Part shown: positions 59,172 through 64,000 of the stretch, in pieces
Position numbering within the stretch: position 1 is the stretch's first letter
Layout: each line of letters starts with the position of its first letter
Source: Calamus simplicifolius
Taxonomy: Eukaryota > Streptophyta > Magnoliopsida > Arecales > Arecaceae
Length of the DNA: 64,000 nucleotides
Direction: 5' to 3'
NCBI GenBank assembly: GCA_900491605.1
Contig: UESW01001783.1
Coordinates: 49,870-113,869, forward strand
Translations under genes and position numbers: made by a program
Notes under the pieces: generated by a model
Database searches by the model: none
What the model was told of the DNA's origin: nothing
What the model saw: the letters and a program-made list of their open reading frames with translations, nothing else

Positions 59172-60266
59172 ATATTTTATATTTAGCCTTTTTGGATAAT
59201 AAAAATATTAAATTTATATCTATAACTGCATATCAATCTTTTATGGATCACTTCTTATGAATTTATTGAGAATTATTCTAGTCTAGTTATAGCCTATTAG
59301 AAGTAGAAAGCACTCTAGTGGGATATGTTTGTGAAGATGCGGACTACCTGCATCTGGACAGAAAAACTTATAAAGCTTTATTGATTCCTGGGATTGGCTT
59401 TAGGCCTTTTACACACAGCTTAGGTAGAAGGCAAAGAAGGCTTCTTTATTCTTATGCATGACTTCAGAAAGACTTCTTAAGGTAATGGAACGACAGTCAA
59501 ATAGTAGTGTGAACAACCATTCTCTTTTTGGCTGTTGTGATGCGTGAAGTGGGCAGCGAGTTTTGCCTTAAATTAATATATGTTTATATGTATATTCCTT
59601 TCCTTTTTGCCCTTGTAGATGATATAAACATATTTAAATTCTTGGTTAAATACCTTAATTAAAATTTTTTTCTTTATCATATTCCTATCAACAAAATCCT
59701 ATATACAAGTAAGTAAATATAGATAGTCACCTCTTGCGGATGATTATTTCTTGATTTTTTTTTTCAAAACTACATAAAACTAATGAGAGGGAAGATTTCT
59801 TGCTCTAATTAATAGATATTATGAGTTCTTTCAACAGCTAATCATGAAAATTCAAATTGTTCGCAAAAGAAAGCCAACTCAGAACCGCTGATAACTTTTC
59901 TTTTCTTGATCAATATGAAATAATTCAACTCACTCTTACTTGTGAGCTAAAAGATTCTTTTTTTTTTTCTATTCTTATATGCTAAGCCCACAACAGAAAG
60001 AGTTTTCCATAGAAACCATTGAAAGCAAGCAAGTTTATCGGTTAGATTATCAAGTCATAAAACAACTGTTAAGAATAATAAAAAAGCCAAATGTAACCAA
60101 GAAATGTTCAATCCTAAAGCTAAAAACATCATCTTACCTTCTTACTTGCTAAAACAAAAAGGAAATAACTATATAAAAATGAGCCTAATATATTGCTAAA
60201 ATAAAAAAAGTATAAGCATAAATCCAATTTCTTAGCCATTACCTTTGCTCTATTGGGGCCGTTTCT

Positions 60267-60455
60267 TCACATTATAGTGTTTGTCTCCTGACAAATAGCA
60301 CTCTCCTTTTTAGGAGGGTGAAGGGAAAGGGTTAAATCAAGATCAGGGTTGCTCTCTTCTAAAAGACTTATCAAATCTTTTTCAACCAAAAGCTTGGAGG
60401 AGGAGATAGAGAGGAAAGAGGAGGCAGTAAAGAAGTTGTACTCTGATGCATCCAT
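60267..60455 (-). pseudogene. Exon-like ORF with an EAR-like motif (one of four copies in the palindromes)
   Basis: Encodes MDASEYNFFTASSFLSISSS then KLLVEKDLISLLEESNPDLD and LTLSLHPPKKE. DLDLTLSL fits the LxLxL EAR repression motif of plant transcriptional regulators, which recruit TOPLESS-type corepressors. After the stop region a GCAAAG/GTAATGG donor-like site follows. Decayed copies lie in the other palindrome arms (near 60859-61070 plus, 62500-62695 minus, 63099-63300 plus). It looks like a captured first exon of a host gene that I cannot name. Confidence 0.45.
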
Positions 60456-61110
60456 TATGCAAACTAAGCTAGTATGGGCCTAGCTGAGAGAAGTGGGGAA
60501 GATGGTGGCATTATACGTCTAATTATAGAGATAGCAAGATGGTTTGATGGGCCCTCACCTTATTAAAGGGCTCCAAATGTGCTAATCCTTGTGGATTGTA
60601 CATTTGGTGGCATTGTACATCTAAAATTGGGAATATCTTCAATTTTAGATATCTTGGTTAAAGGGCTCCATTTGGATTGTACACCTTATTAAAGGTGTAC
60701 AATGCCACCAAATGTACAATCCACAAGGATTAGCACATTTGGAGCCCTTTAATATGGTGAGGGCTCATCAAACCATCTTGTTATCTCTATAATTAGACGT
60801 ATAATTCCACCATCTTCCCACTTCTCTCAGCTAGGCCCATACTTGCTTAGTTTGCATAATGGATGCATCAGAGTACAACTTCTTTACTGCCTCCTCTTTC
60901 CTCTCTATCACCTCTCCATGCTTTTGTTGAAAAAGATTTGATAAGTCTTTTAGAAGAGAGCAACCCTGATCTTGATTTAATTCTTTCCCTTCGCCTTCCT
61001 ATAAAGGAGTGTGCTATTTGTTAGGAGACGAATACTACAATGTGGATAACGGTCCCAAAAGAGCAAAGGTAGTGGCTAAGAAATTAGATTTATGCTTATA
61101 CTTTTTTATT

Positions 61111-61332
61111 TTAGGAATATATTCGGCTCATTTTTATATAGTTATTTCCTTTTTGATTTAGCAAGTAAGAAGGTAAGATGATGTCTTTTAGCTTTAGGAT
61201 TAAACATTTCTTTGTTACATTTGGCTTTTTGATTATTCTTAACCGTTGTTTTAGGACTTGATAATCTAACCGATAAACTTGCTTGCTTTCAATGGTTTCT
61301 ATGGAAAACTCTTTCCGTTGTGGGCTTAGCAT
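61111..61332 (-). pseudogene. Open frame in the palindrome arm, unidentified
   Basis: A 73-residue basic frame (SPQRKEFSIETIESKQVYRL and a KKCLILKLKD segment) that recurs as an 85-residue frame at 63571-63314, and as plus-strand decayed versions in the left arms (near 59990-60190). Conservation follows from the repeat, not necessarily from selection. No family recognised. Confidence 0.3.
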
Positions 61333-61415
61333 ACAAGAATAAAAAAAAAGAATCTTTTAGCTCACAGGTAAGAGCGAGTTGAATTATTTCATATTGATCG
61401 AAGAAAAAAACTTTA

Positions 61416-63657
61416 ATATTTTATATTTAGCCTTTTTGGATAATAAAAATATTAAATTTATATCTATAACTGCATATATCAAACTTTTTATGGATCACTT
61501 CTTATGAATTTATTGAGAATTATTCTAGTCTAGTTCATAGCCTATTAGAAGTAGAAAGCACTCTAGTGGGATATGTTTGTGAAGATGCGGACTACCTGCA
61601 TCTGGACAGAAAAACCTTATAAAGCTTTATTGATTCCTGGGATTGGCTTTAGGCCTTTCACACACAGCTTAGGTAGAAGGCAAAGAAGGCTTCTTTATTC
61701 TTATGCATGACTTCAGACAGACTTCTTGAAGGTAATGGAACACAGTCAAATAGTAGTGTGAACAACCATTCTCTTTTTGGCTGTGATGTGTGCAGCGAGT
61801 TTTGCCTTAAATTAATATATTGTTTATATGTATATTCCTTTCCTTTTTGCCCTTGTAGATGATATAATCATATTTAAATTCTTGGTTAAATACCTTAATT
61901 AAAATTTTTTTCTTTATCGTATTCCTATCAACAAATCCTATATACAAGTAAGTAAATAAATAGATAGTCACCTCTTGCGGATGATTATTTCTCTGATTTT
62001 TTTTTCAAAACTACATAAAACTAATGAGAGGGAAGATTTCTTGCTCTAATTAATAGATATTATGAGTTCTTTCAACAGCTAATCATGAAAATTCAAATTG
62101 TTCGCAAAAGAAAGCCAACTCAGAACCACTGGCAACTTTTCTTTTCTTCGATCAATATGAAATAATTCAACTCACTCTTACTTTTGAGCTAAAAGATTCT
62201 TTTTTTTTTCTATTCTTATATGCTAAGCCCACAACAGAAAGAGTTTTCCATAGAAACCATTGAAAGCAAGCAAGTTTATCGGTTAGATTATCAAGTCCTA
62301 AAACAACTGTTAAGAATAATAAAAAAGCCAAATGTAACCAAGAAATGTTCAATCCTAAAGCTAAAAACATCATCTTACCTTCTTACTTGCTAAATCAAAA
62401 AGGAAATAACTATATAAAAATGAGCCTAATATATTGCTAAAATAAAAAAGTATAAGCATAAATCTAATTTCTTAGCCATTACCTTTGCTCTATTGGGGCC
62501 GTTTCTCCACATTGTAGTGTTCGTCTCCTGTCAAATAGCACTCTCCTTTATAGGAGGGCGAAGGGAAACGATTAAATCAAGATCAGGGTCGCTCTCTTCT
62601 AAAAGACTTATCAAATGTTTTTCAACCAAAAGCTTGGAGGAGGAGATAGAGAGGAAAGAGGAGGCAGTAAAGATGTTGTACTCTGATGCATCCATATGCA
62701 AACTAAGCAAGTATGGGCCTAGCTAAGAGAAGTGGGAAGATGGTGGCATTATACGTCTAATTATAGAGATAGCAAGATGGTTTGATGGGCCCTCACCTTA
62801 TTAAAGGCTCCAAATGTGCTAATCCTTGTGGATTGTACATTTGGTGGCATTGTACATCTAAAATTGGGAATATCTTCAATTTTAGATATCTTGGTTAAAG
62901 GGCTCCATTTGGATTGTACACCATATTAAAGGTGTACAATGCCACCAAATGTACAATCCACAAGGATTAACACATTTGGAGCCCTTTAATAAGGTGAGGG
63001 CCTACCAAACCATCTTGTTATCTCTATAATTAGATGTATAATGCCACCATCTTCCCCACTTCTCTCAGCTAGGCCCATACTTGCTTAGTTTGCATAATGG
63101 ATGCATTAGAGTACAACTTCTTTACTGCTTCCTCTTTCCTCACTATCTCCTCCATGCTTTTTTGTTGAAAAAGATTTTATAAGTCTTTTAGAAGAGAGCA
63201 ACCCTGATCTTGATTTAATTCTTTCCCTTCGCCTTCCTGTAAAGGAGTGTGCTATTTGTCAGGAGACAAATACTACAATGTGGAGAAACGATCCCAAAAA
63301 GCAAAGGTAGTGGCTAAGAAATTAGATTTATGCTTATACTTTTTTTATTTTCGGAATATATTTGGCTCATTTTTATATAGTTATTTCCTTTTTGATTTAG
63401 AAAGTAAGATGGTAAGATGATGTTTTTTAGCTTTAGGATTAAACATTTCTTTGTTACATTTGGCTTTTTTATTATTCTTAACAGTTGTTTTGGGACTTGA
63501 TAATCTAACCGATAAACTTGCTTGCTTTCAATGGTTTCTAGGGAAAACTCTTTCCGTTGTGGGCTTAGCATACAAGAATAGAAAAAAAAAAGAATCTTTT
63601 AGCTCAGAGGTAAGAGCGAGTTGAATTATTTCATATTGATCAAAGAAAAAAACATTA
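61416..63657. repeat. Tandem unit 2 of the 2.24-kb repeat
   Basis: Aligns to unit 1 along its length with scattered substitutions and small indels, including the whole palindrome. Confidence 0.93.
62139..63652. repeat. Palindrome of unit 2 (arms 62139-62855 and 62934-63652)
   Basis: Same structure as in unit 1, with an equivalent centre and ends. Confidence 0.9.
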
Positions 63658-64000
63658 ATATTTTATATTTAGCCTTGTTGGATAATAAAAATATTAAATT
63701 TATATCTATAACTGCATATATCAAACTTTGTATGGATCACTTCTTATGAATTTATTGAGAATTATTGTAGTCTAGTTCATAGCCTTTTAGAAGTAGAAAA
63801 TAATCTAGTGGGATATGTTTGTAAGATGTGGACTACCTGCATCTGGACAGAAAAACCTTATAAAGCTTTATAGTAGTGTGAACAACCATTCTCTTTTTGG
63901 CTGTTGTGATGCGTGAAGTGGGCAGCGAGTTTTGCCTTAAATTAATATTTTATATGTATATTCCTTTCCTTTTTGCCCTTGTAGATGATATAATCATATT
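63658..64000. repeat. Tandem unit 3, cut by the window end
   Basis: Begins with the same landmark. Relative to units 1 and 2 it has lost about 140 bp (from TGATTCCTGGGATTGG to the CAGTCAAA segment). Confidence 0.88.

Larger units (their letters stand above)
59899..61407. repeat. Palindrome of unit 1 (arms 59899-60618 and 60697-61407)
   Basis: Inverted arms of about 715 bp around a 78-bp centre that itself holds two smaller hairpins (ATCTAAAATTG paired with CAATTTTAGAT; GTACACCTT paired with AAGGTGTAC). Outer ends read TTCTTTTCTTGATCAATATG and the inverse. It resembles a foldback element or a head-to-head duplication; no transposase is present. Confidence 0.9.
59172..61415. repeat. Tandem unit 1 of a 2.24-kb repeat
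   Basis: Starts ATATTTTATATTTAGCCTTTTTGG, a landmark that recurs at 61416 and 63658. The first ~0.73 kb is single-copy within the unit (GATGCGGACTACCTGCATCTGG and CCTGGGATTGGCTTTAGGCC are landmarks). The rest is a palindrome. Confidence 0.93.

Noticed and set aside
1..64000. CRISPR arrays, operons or bacterial-type features
   Set aside because: Regular repeats here are minisatellites or transposon repeats; the sequence is clearly plant nuclear DNA.

Overview
This window is plant nuclear DNA, almost certainly from a monocot. A palm is possible, but that is a weak guess with no decisive marker. It is AT-rich and consists mostly of nested transposable elements. The only host-gene material I can recognise is two decayed copies of LOLITA (the small longin-like subunit of the TPLATE endocytic adaptor complex) and two copies of an unidentified coiled-coil gene.

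The organising feature is a large inverted duplication. The left arm (4995-27704) and right arm (43291-52621) are reverse-complement copies of one roughly 9-kb locus carrying LOLITA and the coiled-coil gene head to head. The spacer is about 15.6 kb. The arms differ by many substitutions and indels, so this is an old duplication and not an assembly fold. Each arm acts as the pre-insertion reference for the other. It shows that the left arm later received a Ty3/gypsy element at its outer edge (1-4994, TSD GGTTG seen on one side), a Ty1/copia element (6123-15665, TSD CCAAC) just after the start codon of the coiled-coil gene, and a rearranged Athila-like insertion (22275-26582, TSD TCAGT) inside a hAT-like MITE. 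The right arm has empty sites at all three positions.

Both LOLITA copies can be aligned exon by exon (five exons, about 147 residues), and both are broken by different lesions. The left copy has one frameshift and a lost splice acceptor. The right copy has frameshifts in three exons, two in-frame stops and a deleted native acceptor. A working copy must lie elsewhere if the genome has one. The right coiled-coil gene is still readable through exon 3, but it has lost the ATG seen in the left copy.

The spacer holds a complete 10.9-kb CACTA (En/Spm) transposon (28886-39791, TSD AAC) with a decayed TNP2-type transposase and a second Transposase_24-type gene. Its 5' half is unusual. It carries several clusters of subterminal GCGACGC repeats, telomere-like TTTAGGG tracts, an antisense 18S rDNA fragment, an unidentified exon-like fragment, an internal direct duplication and a 1.8-kb GC-rich minisatellite array. 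A 39-bp piece of the coiled-coil gene ending exactly at an exon boundary sits at the inner breakpoint of the left arm.

From 52622 to 59171 there is coiled-coil-gene intron, one more exon and repetitive AT-rich DNA. The right end (59172-64000) is a tandem array of a 2.24-kb unit. Each complete unit contains a palindrome with arms of about 0.7 kb, and both palindrome arms carry a copy of an exon-like ORF with a DLDLTLSL (EAR-like) motif.
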